From contig NZ_KZ984548.1 in the NCBI RefSeq assembly GCF_003574445.1, forward strand, positions 157,091 to 221,090: a stretch of 64,000 bases of DNA. Reading direction: 5' to 3'. The notes under the pieces are model-generated. The model was not told the origin of the DNA. It searched no databases and worked only from the letters and a program-made list of their open reading frames with translations. Positions 8,786-16,765 of the stretch are shown here, one piece after another. A program made the position numbers and the translations under genes. Position 1 is the first letter of the stretch. Every line of letters begins with the position of its first letter. This DNA comes from Streptomyces sp. YIM 130001. GTDB lineage: Bacteria; Actinomycetota; Actinomycetes; Streptomycetales; Streptomycetaceae.

Positions 8786-9214
8786 ATGGCGGCACAGGTG
8801 AAGTACAGCGAGGTCGAGGCCGGCACCGAACTGCCCGCCCAGACCTTCTCGGTGACCCGGGACGTACTGGTCCGCTACGCGGGCGCTTCCGGGGACTTCA
8901 ACCCCATCCACTGGAACGAGAAGTTCGCACGCGAGGTGGGCCTCCCGGACGTCATCGCGCACGGCATGTTCACGATGGCCGAGGCGATCCGGGTGGTGAC
9001 GGACTGGGTGGGCGACCCCGGAGCGGTTGTCGAGTACGGCGTCCGTTTCACGAAGCCGGTCGTGGTCCCCAACGACGGCGAGGGCACGACGATCGAGGTC
9101 AGCGCGAAGGTCGCGGCCCTCCTGGACGACAACCGGGTGCGGGTCGACCTGACCGCCGTGAATGACGGCAAGAAGGTGCTCGGTATGGCCCGGGCGGTCG
9201 TGCAGCTGGTCTGA
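8786..9214 (+). CDS. MaoC-like dehydratase, HadB-type catalytic subunit
   Basis: A 142-residue MaoC-fold protein with an intact hydratase-2 signature, YAGASGDFNPIHWNE, giving the expected catalytic Asp37 and His42. It continues with the GLPDVIAHGMF segment that packs at the active site. It begins 1 nt after the HadA-like gene, and the pair probably forms a heterodimer. The rpmG-hadA-hadB order matches the mycobacterial block upstream of secE, except that several accessory genes are inserted here before secE. Confidence 0.88.
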   Translation: MAAQVKYSEVEAGTELPAQTFSVTRDVLVRYAGASGDFNPIHWNEKFAREVGLPDVIAHGMFTMAEAIRVVTDWVGDPGAVVEYGVRFTKPVVVPNDGEGTTIEVSAKVAALLDDNRVRVDLTAVNDGKKVLGMARAVVQLV

Positions 9215-9378
9215 GGACGACCGACGCGGTGCCGGTACGTAACCGGTCGTAGGGGGTTCGGTAGGCGTAAGGGGCGTTCGCAATGGCGGGCGCTCCTTAC
9301 TGCTGTTCGGGCGCCGCAATCCGCCGCCGTCCGCCGCAGCCGCTGCTCCGTCCCCGTAGCTGCCTTCCCTTGACGTAC

Positions 9379-9396
9379 TTAGTGATTGGCCACTAA
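9379..9396. promoter_or_regulatory. TetR operator upstream of the regulator
   Basis: TTAGT-N8-ACTAA (TTAGTGATTGGCCACTAA). The same arms recur at 10076-10097 before the MFS gene. It ends 9 nt before the TetR start codon, so the message is probably leaderless or nearly so, and the repressor would block its own promoter. Confidence 0.75.
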
Positions 9397-9405
9397 CTTG
9401 CTCGC

Positions 9406-9975
9406 ATGGTCAGAATGAGTGCCGAGGACCGGCGGGAGAGCGTGATTCGGGCGGCGACGGCCGAGTTCGCGCAGGGCGGGTACCACGGCACGTCGACGGA
9501 GGCGATCGCCAGGCGTGTGGGTGTCTCGCAGCCGTACCTGTTCCGGTTGTTCCCCGGCAAGAAGGCGATCTTCCTGGCCGTGGCGTCCCGATGTCTCGAC
9601 GAGACCCGCGAGGTCTTCGAGGCCGCATCCGAGGGGCTTGAAGGCGAAGAGGCCAAGGAGGCGCTGGCCGAGGCCTACACGCGGCTGGTCGTCGAGGATC
9701 CCGACAAGTTGCAGTTGCAGATGCAGATCTACGTGGCCGTCGCCGCGGCGGAGGCTGCGGGGGATCACGAGTTCGGCGAGATGGTGCGGGCCGGCTGGAT
9801 GGGGATCTGGGACACCGCTCAGGCGGCGCTCGGCGCGGATGCCGACGAGGTCGCGACTTTCATGGGGCACGGGATGCTGATCAACTGCCTGGCGGCGATG
9901 GGCTTCACGTCCGAGCATCGGGTGTGGGGCGCCCTGGACATCTCGGCCCGCGTCAAGCGCGAGGTCGGGTCGTAG
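9406..9975 (+). CDS. TetR-family regulator of the adjacent MFS exporter
   Basis: A 189-residue repressor. The helix-turn-helix lies at about residues 12-55 (FAQGGYHGTSTEAIARRVGVSQPYLFRLFPGKKAIF), followed by an all-helical ligand domain. The start is ATG 9406, close behind the operator at 9379-9396; ATG 9415 is a possible alternative. A second copy of the operator lies before the MFS gene 137 nt downstream of its stop, making a self-contained efflux switch. The inducer is unknown but should be a substrate of the exporter. Confidence 0.88.
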   Translation: MVRMSAEDRRESVIRAATAEFAQGGYHGTSTEAIARRVGVSQPYLFRLFPGKKAIFLAVASRCLDETREVFEAASEGLEGEEAKEALAEAYTRLVVEDPDKLQLQMQIYVAVAAAEAAGDHEFGEMVRAGWMGIWDTAQAALGADADEVATFMGHGMLINCLAAMGFTSEHRVWGALDISARVKREVGS

Positions 9976-10075
9976 CCGTGGTGCGGGCCGGCGTGGAAGG
10001 GGTGGCGGTCCGGGGCTGAGGTGGCGGGTGCGGTGTCTCCGTCGGTCATGAGGAGCGGACAGTCATGCCTCAGAA

Positions 10076-10097
10076 AGTTAGTAATCAATGACTAACT
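10076..10097. promoter_or_regulatory. TetR operator upstream of the MFS gene
   Basis: AGTTAGT-N8-ACTAACT, a perfect 7-bp inverted repeat matching the TTAGT...ACTAA arms at 9379-9396. It lies 15 bp before the start of the exporter and just ahead of its ribosome-binding site. Confidence 0.8.
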
Positions 10098-10112
10098 AGA
10101 GAAGGAGGAGTC

Positions 10113-11651
10113 ATGTCCATCACTCCGGAAAGCACGGTCGATCCGGAAAGCACGGTCGACCCGTCACGAGCGGGCACGTCACGAGGCGGTTCGCGCGGTG
10201 GATCGGCCGGACCTGTGACCGGACCTGTCACTGGGGAGGAGCGCCCGCCGGACGGGCGCGGCGGGCGGGGCGGCGCCGGCTGGGCACTGGCGATCACCAG
10301 CGTCGCCGCGTTCATGGCGGCGCTCGACAATCTCGTCGTGACCACCGCCCTGCCGTCCATCGGCCGGGACCTCGGCGGCGGGCTCGCCGACCTCGAGTGG
10401 ACGGTCAACGCGTACACGCTCACCTTCGCCGTGCTGCTGATGTTCGGCGCCGCGCTCGGAGACCGGTTCGGCAGGCGCCGGCTGTTCATCGCCGGCCTCT
10501 CCGTATTCACGGCCGCCTCCGCCGCCGCGGCGGCGGTGCCCGGGATCGACGAACTCATCGCGGCCCGTGCGCTGCAGGGCGTCGGCGCGGCCGTGATGAT
10601 GCCGCTCACCCTGACCCTGCTGACCGCCGCGGTGCCCGCCGAGCGCCGGGGTGCGGCGCTCGGCCTCTACAGTGCCGTGACCGGACTCGCCGTCGCCAGC
10701 GGGCCGTTGGTGGGCGGCAGCCTGACCGAACACATCGCCTGGGAGTGGATCTTCTGGCTGAATGTGCCGATCGGCCTCGTCCTGATCCCGCTCGCCCGTC
10801 TGCGCCTGCGCGAGTCCCACGCACCCGGCGCCCGCCTGGACGTCCCCGGCACACTGCTCGTCAGCACCGGCCTCTTCGGCATCGTCTACGCGCTGGTCAG
10901 TACCGGCTCGCACGGCTGGACCAGCGGCCGGGTGCTGGCCGGCCTGATCGGCGGCTCGGCCTTCCTCGTCGGCTTCGTACTCCACGAACTGCGGGCCGAG
11001 CGCCCGATGCTGCCGATGCGGCTGTTCCGTGAGCGGGCCTTCTCGGGGATCAATGCCGCGAGCCTGCTGATGTTCCTCGGGATGTTCGGCTCGGTCTTCC
11101 TGCTGAGCCAGTTCCTGCAGATCGTGCTCGGCTACTCGCCGACCGAAGCGGGTCTCCGGATGCTGCCGTGGACCGGCATGCCCCTCCTCGTGGCGCCCAT
11201 CGCCGGCTACCTCTCCGACCGGATCGGCGGCCGTCCGGTGGTGGCCACCGGACTCGCTCTGCAGGCGCTCGGCCTCGCGGCGTACGCCCTGGTGCTCGAA
11301 CCCGATATGTCCTACGCCGCGCAGTTGCCCGCCCTGATCCTCAGCGGGATCGGCATGGCGCTGTATTTCGCGCCGGCGGCCAGCCTGGTGATGGGCAGCG
11401 TGCGGAGCTCCGAGCAGGGCATCGCGTCCGGCGCCAACAACGGGCTGCGTGAGATCGGCGGCACGCTCGGTGTCGCGACCCTGGCCTCGGTGTTCTCGTC
11501 GCAGGGCGGGTTCGGTTCGCCGCAGGAGGCCGCCGACGGGGTGGTGCCCGCGCTCTGGATCGGCGCCGGGGCGGTGGCCCTCGCCACCGTCGCCGCACTG
11601 CTGATCCCCGGACGGTCGGCAGCGGCCACGCGGGAACGGCAGGTGGGCTGA
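10113..11651 (+). CDS. MFS multidrug exporter, DHA2 (14-TM) type
   Basis: A 512-residue drug:H+ antiporter of the EmrB/QacA subfamily. After a Gly/Arg/Pro-rich cytosolic N-tail of about 50 residues, TM1 carries AFMAALDNLVVTTALPSIGRDLGG, containing the family motif D1 (LDxTVVNVALP-like). Motif A appears as GDRFGRRRLF near residue 115 and motif C in TM5 as GPLVGG. It starts at ATG 10113 after GAAGGAGGAG. The N-tail encodes a short tandem repeat, PESTVDPESTVDP. Operator and neighbour show control by the TetR at 9406-9975. The substrate is unknown. Confidence 0.9.
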   Translation: MSITPESTVDPESTVDPSRAGTSRGGSRGGSAGPVTGPVTGEERPPDGRGGRGGAGWALAITSVAAFMAALDNLVVTTALPSIGRDLGGGLADLEWTVNAYTLTFAVLLMFGAALGDRFGRRRLFIAGLSVFTAASAAAAAVPGIDELIAARALQGVGAAVMMPLTLTLLTAAVPAERRGAALGLYSAVTGLAVASGPLVGGSLTEHIAWEWIFWLNVPIGLVLIPLARLRLRESHAPGARLDVPGTLLVSTGLFGIVYALVSTGSHGWTSGRVLAGLIGGSAFLVGFVLHELRAERPMLPMRLFRERAFSGINAASLLMFLGMFGSVFLLSQFLQIVLGYSPTEAGLRMLPWTGMPLLVAPIAGYLSDRIGGRPVVATGLALQALGLAAYALVLEPDMSYAAQLPALILSGIGMALYFAPAASLVMGSVRSSEQGIASGANNGLREIGGTLGVATLASVFSSQGGFGSPQEAADGVVPALWIGAGAVALATVAALLIPGRSAAATRERQVG

Positions 11652-11744
11652 CCGGTGGGGGTGGGCACGGGTCTCGCGCGCGGACCCGTGCGCCCCCGCC
11701 CCGTCCCGTACGACCGCCGCCTTCCGGCCCGTACCCTGGTGCCC

Positions 11745-12800
11745 GTGCAGGAACTCCACGACGCCCCGCTCGCCCCGCTGACCACCTTCCGGCTCGGCGG
11801 CCCCGCGACCCGCCTGATCACGGCGACCACAGATGCCGAGGTGGTCGCCGCCGTCCGCGAGGCCGACGCCGAGGGCACGCCGCTCCTGGTGATCGGAGGC
11901 GGCAGCAACCTCGTCGTCTCCGACGACGGTTTCGCGGGCACGGCCCTGCGGATCGCCACCACCGGCTTCGAACTGCACGGCACCGACCTCGAACTGGCCG
12001 CCGGCGAGGTCTGGACCGACGCGGTCGCCCGCACCGTGGAGGCCGGTCTGGCCGGCATCGAATGCCTGGCCGGGATCCCCGGATCCGCCGGCGCGACCCC
12101 GATCCAGAACGTGGGGGCGTACGGCCAGGAGGTCTCCTCGACGATCACCGAAGTGGTGGCCTACGACCGGACGGCGAACGAGACGGTCACGCTGGCGAAC
12201 GCCGACTGTGCCTTCTCGTACCGCCACAGCCGCTTCAAGGCGGACCCCGAGCGCTACGTGGTGCTGCGCGTCCGCTTCGCCCTCGAGGACGCGGCCGGTC
12301 TCAGCGCGCCGCTGAAGTACCCGGAGACCGCGCGCGCTCTCGGGGTCTCGGCCGGCGAGCGGGTGCCGCTCGACCGCGCCCGCGAGACCGTACTGAAGCT
12401 GCGTGCCGGGAAGGGCATGGTGCTCGACCCCGAGGACCACGACACCTGGTCCGCCGGCTCGTTCTTCACCAACCCGATCCTGGACGACGCCCAGTTCGCC
12501 GCCTTCCACGCGCGCGTGGAGGCCCGGCTCGGCGCCGGAATCGAGCCTCCCGCCTTTCCGGCTGGGGAGGGGCGCACCAAGACCTCCGCGGCCTGGCTCA
12601 TCGACAAGGCCGGCTTCACCAAGGGGTACGGCAGCGGTCCGGCCCGCATCTCGAGCAAGCACACGCTGGCCCTGACCAACCGCGGTTCCGCCCGTACCGA
12701 GGATCTGCTCGGCCTCGCGCGCGAAGTGGTCGCCGGTGTGCAGGACGCGTTCGGCGTCACTCTGGTCAACGAGCCGGTGACGGTCGGCGTCAGCCTCTGA
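11745..12800 (+). CDS. murB: UDP-N-acetylmuramate dehydrogenase
   Basis: A cytosolic flavoenzyme that reduces UDP-GlcNAc-enolpyruvate to UDP-MurNAc with NADPH, the second step of peptidoglycan precursor synthesis. The FAD-binding segment LLVIGGGSNLVVSD lies at about residue 48, followed by CLAGIPGSAGATPIQNVGAYGQE and a C-terminal SAAWLIDKAGF. The frame is open to 11655, but I choose GTG 11745 (MQELHDAPLAPLTTFRLGG) because the conserved N-terminus begins there and the 351-residue length fits streptomycete MurB. TACCCT lies just upstream, so a leaderless message is possible. Confidence 0.92.
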   Translation: MQELHDAPLAPLTTFRLGGPATRLITATTDAEVVAAVREADAEGTPLLVIGGGSNLVVSDDGFAGTALRIATTGFELHGTDLELAAGEVWTDAVARTVEAGLAGIECLAGIPGSAGATPIQNVGAYGQEVSSTITEVVAYDRTANETVTLANADCAFSYRHSRFKADPERYVVLRVRFALEDAAGLSAPLKYPETARALGVSAGERVPLDRARETVLKLRAGKGMVLDPEDHDTWSAGSFFTNPILDDAQFAAFHARVEARLGAGIEPPAFPAGEGRTKTSAAWLIDKAGFTKGYGSGPARISSKHTLALTNRGSARTEDLLGLAREVVAGVQDAFGVTLVNEPVTVGVSL

Positions 12801-12820
12801 GCCGTCGGCGGTGCCGGGGC

Positions 12821-13462
12821 CTAGTAGGCGACACTCACTCCCTGCTTCACCGTCGCCGGATCATCGACCATGGCGAGCATCGCGTGGGCCACGTCCGCAC
12901 GGCCGATCTGCGTTCCCTTGCGCAGGTTGACGTTGAGAGCGGTGCGGTACGAGCCGGTGAGTGGCCTGTCCAGGAGCTGCGGGGGTCGCACCAGGGTCCA
13001 GTCCGTGGCGCCCGCCCGTACCTGCTCCTCGAGCACCCGCAGGTCGTCGTAGACCGGGCGCAGGATCGCACTGACCAGCGGCAGGACCAGGGTGCGGTGG
13101 AGGAAGGTCTGGTCGGCGGGCTCCGGGGCCAGCGGAGCCGCACTCACCGCGAGGAACCGCCGTGTCCCGGTCTCCTCCAGGGCCCGCAGTACGGGCCGGG
13201 TGAGCCGCGCGGCGATACCGGACTTGGCCGCTGCGCGCCCGCGTGCGCCCAGGCCCGAGAGCACCGCGTCCCGCCCCGCCACGGCATCGCGCAGCGCGGC
13301 CTCGTCGCCGAGATCCGTGGTGACGACCGAGAGGCCTTCGCCGGTCGCGGTGAGCGCGGCAGGATCGCGTACGACCGCGGTCACGCGATGCCCTCCCGCC
13401 AGTGCCTGGCCGACGATCTCGCGTCCGATACCGCCGGTGGCGCCGAATACGGTGAGTTCCAT
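12821..13462 (-). CDS. NAD(P)-binding oxidoreductase controlled by a divergent TetR
   Basis: A 213-residue atypical SDR/NmrA-like Rossmann protein. The N-terminus MELTVFGATGGIGREIVGQAL has the GATGGIG motif, followed by VTAVVRDPAAL (an Arg likely to prefer NADP) and a DWTLVRPPQLLD segment. It is transcribed divergently from the TetR gene at 13574, with two matched operators between them, so it is the probable target. The substrate is unknown; quinone or aldehyde detoxification would fit this family but is not shown here. Confidence 0.85.
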   Translation of the reverse strand: MELTVFGATGGIGREIVGQALAGGHRVTAVVRDPAALTATGEGLSVVTTDLGDEAALRDAVAGRDAVLSGLGARGRAAAKSGIAARLTRPVLRALEETGTRRFLAVSAAPLAPEPADQTFLHRTLVLPLVSAILRPVYDDLRVLEEQVRAGATDWTLVRPPQLLDRPLTGSYRTALNVNLRKGTQIGRADVAHAMLAMVDDPATVKQGVSVAY

Positions 13463-13480
13463 GGCCGCACCCTCCAGGTG

Positions 13481-13498
13481 GGTAAGTGTTCACTCACC
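13481..13498. promoter_or_regulatory. TetR operator copy 1 (divergent promoter)
   Basis: GGTAAGTGTTCACTCACC, an imperfect palindrome of the TGAGTGNNCACTCA class common for TetR repressors. It lies 18 nt before the oxidoreductase start on the minus strand and is matched by the copy at 13505-13522. Confidence 0.75.
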
Positions 13499-13504
13499 TA
13501 CTAG

Positions 13505-13522
13505 GGTGAGTAAACACTCACC
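13505..13522. promoter_or_regulatory. TetR operator copy 2 (divergent promoter)
   Basis: GGTGAGTAAACACTCACC, a near-perfect palindrome centred 24 bp from copy 1. The pair spans the promoter region shared by the oxidoreductase (-) and TetR (+) genes. Confidence 0.78.
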
Positions 13523-13573
13523 CGCGCGTCAAGTCCGGACGACGGACGACGGGCGGCGAAAGGAGTCCCACTC

Positions 13574-14176
13574 GTGCCAGCGGCCCGCCCCGCACCCACC
13601 AGAGCCCGCATCCTCGATGCCGCCCACCACCTCATGAGCACCGTCGGCCTCGCCAAGGCGACCACGAAACAGATCGCGAAGGAGGCCGCCTGCTCCGAGG
13701 CCGCGCTCTACAAGCACTTCGCCAGCAAGGAGGAGCTCTTCGTCGCCGTACTGCGCGAGCGGCTCCCGCAGCTGGCGCCGCTGCTGCACCGCCTCGTCGC
13801 CGACCCCGGCGAGAACTCCGTCGCTCAGAACCTCACCCACATCGCGCGCGAGGCCGCCCTCTTCTACGAGGAGAGCTTCCCGATCGCCGCATCGCTCTAT
13901 GCGGAGACCAAGCTCAAGAAGCGCCACGAGTCCGCCATGCGCGAACTGGGCACCGGCCCCCACATGCCCATCGAAGGCCTGGCCGGCTACCTCCGCAACG
14001 AGCAGGAGCGCGGCCGCATCCGCGCCGACGCCGACCCCTTCGCCGCCGCCTCCCTGCTCCTCGGCGCCTGCGCCCAGCGCGCCTTCGCCTACGACATGGG
14101 CGCGGGCCACCCGCCGCCCCCGGTCGACGCCTTCGCCGCCGACCTCACTCGCACCCTCCTGAACGGCATCGGCTGA
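13574..14176 (+). CDS. TetR-family regulator
   Basis: A 200-residue repressor with a GTG start. Its helix-turn-helix lies at about residues 10-55 (ARILDAAHHLMSTVGLAKATTKQIAKEAACSEAALYKHFASKEELF, a textbook TetR N-terminus). The C-terminal domain resembles TetR_C proteins with an exposed ligand pocket. It is divergent from the oxidoreductase at 12821-13462, with two palindromic operators in between, so it most likely represses both itself and that gene. Confidence 0.88.
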   Translation: MPAARPAPTRARILDAAHHLMSTVGLAKATTKQIAKEAACSEAALYKHFASKEELFVAVLRERLPQLAPLLHRLVADPGENSVAQNLTHIAREAALFYEESFPIAASLYAETKLKKRHESAMRELGTGPHMPIEGLAGYLRNEQERGRIRADADPFAAASLLLGACAQRAFAYDMGAGHPPPPVDAFAADLTRTLLNGIG

Positions 14177-14191
14177 CCCGGGAAGCGCCCC

Positions 14192-14542
14192 TCATCGCGC
14201 CGCGGCCAGGACGAGGGCTGAGACGGTGAGCGCCAGATAGGCCCCGGGGAACGCGATGTTGTGGAAGACCCGGGCCCGTACATGTGCGGCCATCGCGCCG
14301 ACGAAGAACAGGACCAGCCCGACCCCGGCGGCGATGCCGAGGGGCGCGGCCCCCACGAGCCCCAGCAGCAGGCCCCCGGCGCCGGCGGCCTTGAGCGTGG
14401 CGAGCCAGGGCAACCAGGACTGCGGAACTCCGACCTCGGTCGAGTTGGCGACGACGAACCCGGACCGCCGGAAGTCCTCGAAGGCGCTCGCGGCGTTGGC
14501 CAGGACCGCGGCGACAGTGACGACGACGTAGGCGATGAACAT
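14192..14542 (-). CDS. DoxX-like small membrane protein
   Basis: A 116-residue protein with four predicted membrane helices, starting MFIAYVVVTVAAVLANAASAF. It contains the DoxX-like pattern [23 protein letters not shown] after the first loop and ends in a hydrophobic TVSALVLAAAR helix. The frame extends upstream to 14638, but ATG 14542 is chosen because the first helix begins there and GGGGGAG lies just upstream. Family members act with thiol or quinone redox partners; no function can be assigned. It converges with the TetR gene and diverges from the LysR gene. Confidence 0.8.
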   Translation of the reverse strand: MFIAYVVVTVAAVLANAASAFEDFRRSGFVVANSTEVGVPQSWLPWLATLKAAGAGGLLLGLVGAAPLGIAAGVGLVLFFVGAMAAHVRARVFHNIAFPGAYLALTVSALVLAAAR

Positions 14543-14683
14543 GTGCTCCCCCTTCCGGCCCCGGGGCCGCGAGACGACCGCACCCGCATCCGCGGGCTGC
14601 TCACGGCAAGCCTCGCCACGTCCTCGCTCGGCGTCCAATACCTGCGTCTATAACCCGGCGGCATACCTCGCTAGCCTGGACGC

Positions 14684-15586
14684 ATGGACGTGGACACCCG
14701 CTTGTTGCGCTACTTCGCCGCCGTGGCGGAAGAGGGGACGCTCACCCGCGCCGCCGAGCGGCTTTTCGTGTCCCAGCCGGCTCTCACCAAGCAGATCAAG
14801 CAGTTGGAGACCCAGCTGGGAGTACGGCTGTTCACGCGCTCGCGGACAGGCATGACGCTGACCGAACCCGGTCGCGAACTGGCGCAGCGCGTGCCCGCCC
14901 TGCTGTCCGACTGGGACCAGGTGCTGAGGGCGACGAAGAGCGCGGCCGGCCGCGCGGCCCGAGTGCTGCGAGTCGGCTTCCTCGCCAGCGCCGCCAACGA
15001 GGCGACCCCGCGCATCATCGAGGACTTCACCCGCCGCCGGCCGGGCTGGCGGGTGGACATGCGGCAGGCCTCCTGGTCACGCCCGGACGCCGGGCTCGAG
15101 GACGGGGACGTGGACGTCGCCCTGGTACGCCTGCCCTTCCCCGGTCAGGACGCGCTGCGCACGAAGGTCCTGCTGACCGAACCCCTCCTGGTCGCACTCG
15201 CCACCGGGCACCCGCTCGCGGCCCGCGAGACGATCCCGTTCCGCGAGCTGCGGGACGAGCCGTTCGTCGCCGCCCCGCCCGAGACGGGGCGGTGGCGCGA
15301 CTTCTGGCTGGCCACCGATCTGCGCGACGGCCACCCGGTCCGCATCGGCGCCGTCACCGAGCACCCGGACGACTGGCTCAGCGCGATCGCGAACGGCTAC
15401 GGCGTCGCCCTGGCCCCCGAGTCAGCGGCCCGCTTCTACGCCCGTCCCGGCATCACCTACCGATCCCTCACCGGTGTCGGGCCGAGCCAGGTCGGCGTCG
15501 CCTGGGCACCCGCGGACGACTCCAACGCCGTGGTCCAGGACTTCGTCCGCTGTTGCCCGGGGGCCGGACGCTCCGGCGAGAAGTAG
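14684..15586 (+). CDS. LysR-family transcriptional regulator
   Basis: A 300-residue LTTR. The N-terminal winged helix covers residues 1-62 (DTRLLRYFAAVAEEGTLTRAAERLFVSQPALTKQIKQLE), followed by the linker helix and a periplasmic-binding-like effector domain that starts near residue 90 (RVLRVGFLASAANEATPRII). LTTRs usually control a divergent gene. The DoxX-like gene is divergent here with a 141-bp gap, making it the candidate target. The effector is unknown. Confidence 0.9.
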   Translation: MDVDTRLLRYFAAVAEEGTLTRAAERLFVSQPALTKQIKQLETQLGVRLFTRSRTGMTLTEPGRELAQRVPALLSDWDQVLRATKSAAGRAARVLRVGFLASAANEATPRIIEDFTRRRPGWRVDMRQASWSRPDAGLEDGDVDVALVRLPFPGQDALRTKVLLTEPLLVALATGHPLAARETIPFRELRDEPFVAAPPETGRWRDFWLATDLRDGHPVRIGAVTEHPDDWLSAIANGYGVALAPESAARFYARPGITYRSLTGVGPSQVGVAWAPADDSNAVVQDFVRCCPGAGRSGEK

Positions 15587-15592
15587 CCGTAC

Positions 15593-16636
15593 CTAACCCG
15601 CCAGCCACCCGTCGATGTCCTTCAGCATCCCCTCGCGTACATCCGCGGGCGCCGCGGACCCGCGCACCGACTGCCGTGCCAGCTCGGCCAGTTCACCGTC
15701 GTCGAAGCCGCTGTGGGTACGGGCGATCTCGTACTGCTCCGCGAGCCGTGAGCCGAAGAGCAGCGGGTCGTCCGCACCGAGCGCCATCGGCACCCCGGCG
15801 TCGAAGAGCGTGCGCAGCGGTACGTCCTCGGGCTTCTCGTACACCCCGAGCGCCACATTGGAGGCAGGGCACACCTCGCAGGTGACCCCGCTGTCCGCGA
15901 GCTGCCGCAGCAGCCTCGGGTCCTCCGCGGCCCGCACCCCGTGCCCGATCCGGGACGCGTGCAGATCGTCCAGGCAGTCGCGGACCGAGGACGGTCCGTT
16001 CAGCTCGCCGCCGTGCGGAGCCGCGAGCAGCCCGCCCTCCCGTGCGATGGCGAAGGCCCGGTCGAAGTCCCGTGCCATACCGCGCCGTTCGTCGTTCGAG
16101 AGTCCGAAACCGACGATGCCGCGGTCCGTGTACCGCACCGCGAGCCGGGCCAGCGTGCGCGCGTCCAGCGGGTGCTTCATCCGGTTCGCGGCCACCAGTA
16201 CCCGGATTCCGAGCCCGGTCTCCCGCTGAGCCGTCTCCACCGCGTCCAGGATGACCTCGATCGTCGGGATCAGACCGCCCAGCCGCGGGGCGTACGAAGT
16301 GGGGTCGACCTGGATCTCGAGCCACCGCGACCCGTCCCTGATGTCCTCCTGCGCCGTCTCGCGCACCAGACGCTGGATGTCCTCCGGGGACCGCAGACAG
16401 GACCGGGCCATGTCGTAGAGCCGCTGGAAGCGGAACCAGCCGCGCTCATCGGTGGCCCGCAGCTTCGGCGGTTCCCCGCCGGTGAGCGCATCGGGCAGGT
16501 GAACGCCGTATTTGTCGGCCAGTTCGAGCAGCGTGCTGGGCCGCATCGATCCGGTGAAGTGCAGATGCAGATGGGCCTTGGGCAGCTCTCGCAGATCCCG
16601 GGACGCGGCCTCGCCGCCGACACGTACACGCTCCAT
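15593..16636 (-). CDS. Adenosine deaminase-family protein
   Basis: A 347-residue metal-dependent TIM-barrel deaminase. The metal motif HLHLHFTG is near residue 22, with the downstream stations PHGGEL (usually HAGE), RIGHGVRA and GADDPLLF (usually NTDDP). The fold and zinc ligands are intact, but the motif variants differ from canonical adenosine deaminase. A different purine-like substrate (for example aminodeoxyfutalosine in menaquinone synthesis) cannot be excluded. The murB...add...aspC neighbourhood is conserved in streptomycetes as I recall it. It ends 6 nt from the end of the convergent LysR gene. Confidence 0.85.
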   Translation of the reverse strand: MERVRVGGEAASRDLRELPKAHLHLHFTGSMRPSTLLELADKYGVHLPDALTGGEPPKLRATDERGWFRFQRLYDMARSCLRSPEDIQRLVRETAQEDIRDGSRWLEIQVDPTSYAPRLGGLIPTIEVILDAVETAQRETGLGIRVLVAANRMKHPLDARTLARLAVRYTDRGIVGFGLSNDERRGMARDFDRAFAIAREGGLLAAPHGGELNGPSSVRDCLDDLHASRIGHGVRAAEDPRLLRQLADSGVTCEVCPASNVALGVYEKPEDVPLRTLFDAGVPMALGADDPLLFGSRLAEQYEIARTHSGFDDGELAELARQSVRGSAAPADVREGMLKDIDGWLAG

Positions 16637-16765
16637 CCCAAGATCCTGCCGTACGCACCGCCCCTCCCGGTACCCGCTTTCGTTTCTGGAGCTGTGCGGA
16701 GTACGACCCGAACGAAGAAACGGGCGCCCGGGCAGACCCCGGACGCCCGTCGAAGCGGCGACGCG

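Noticed and set aside
10179..12662. An 827-codon minus-strand open frame across the MFS and murB genes
   Set aside because: It overlaps two well-supported genes, and its Arg/Gly/His-rich low-complexity sequence fits an antisense frame.
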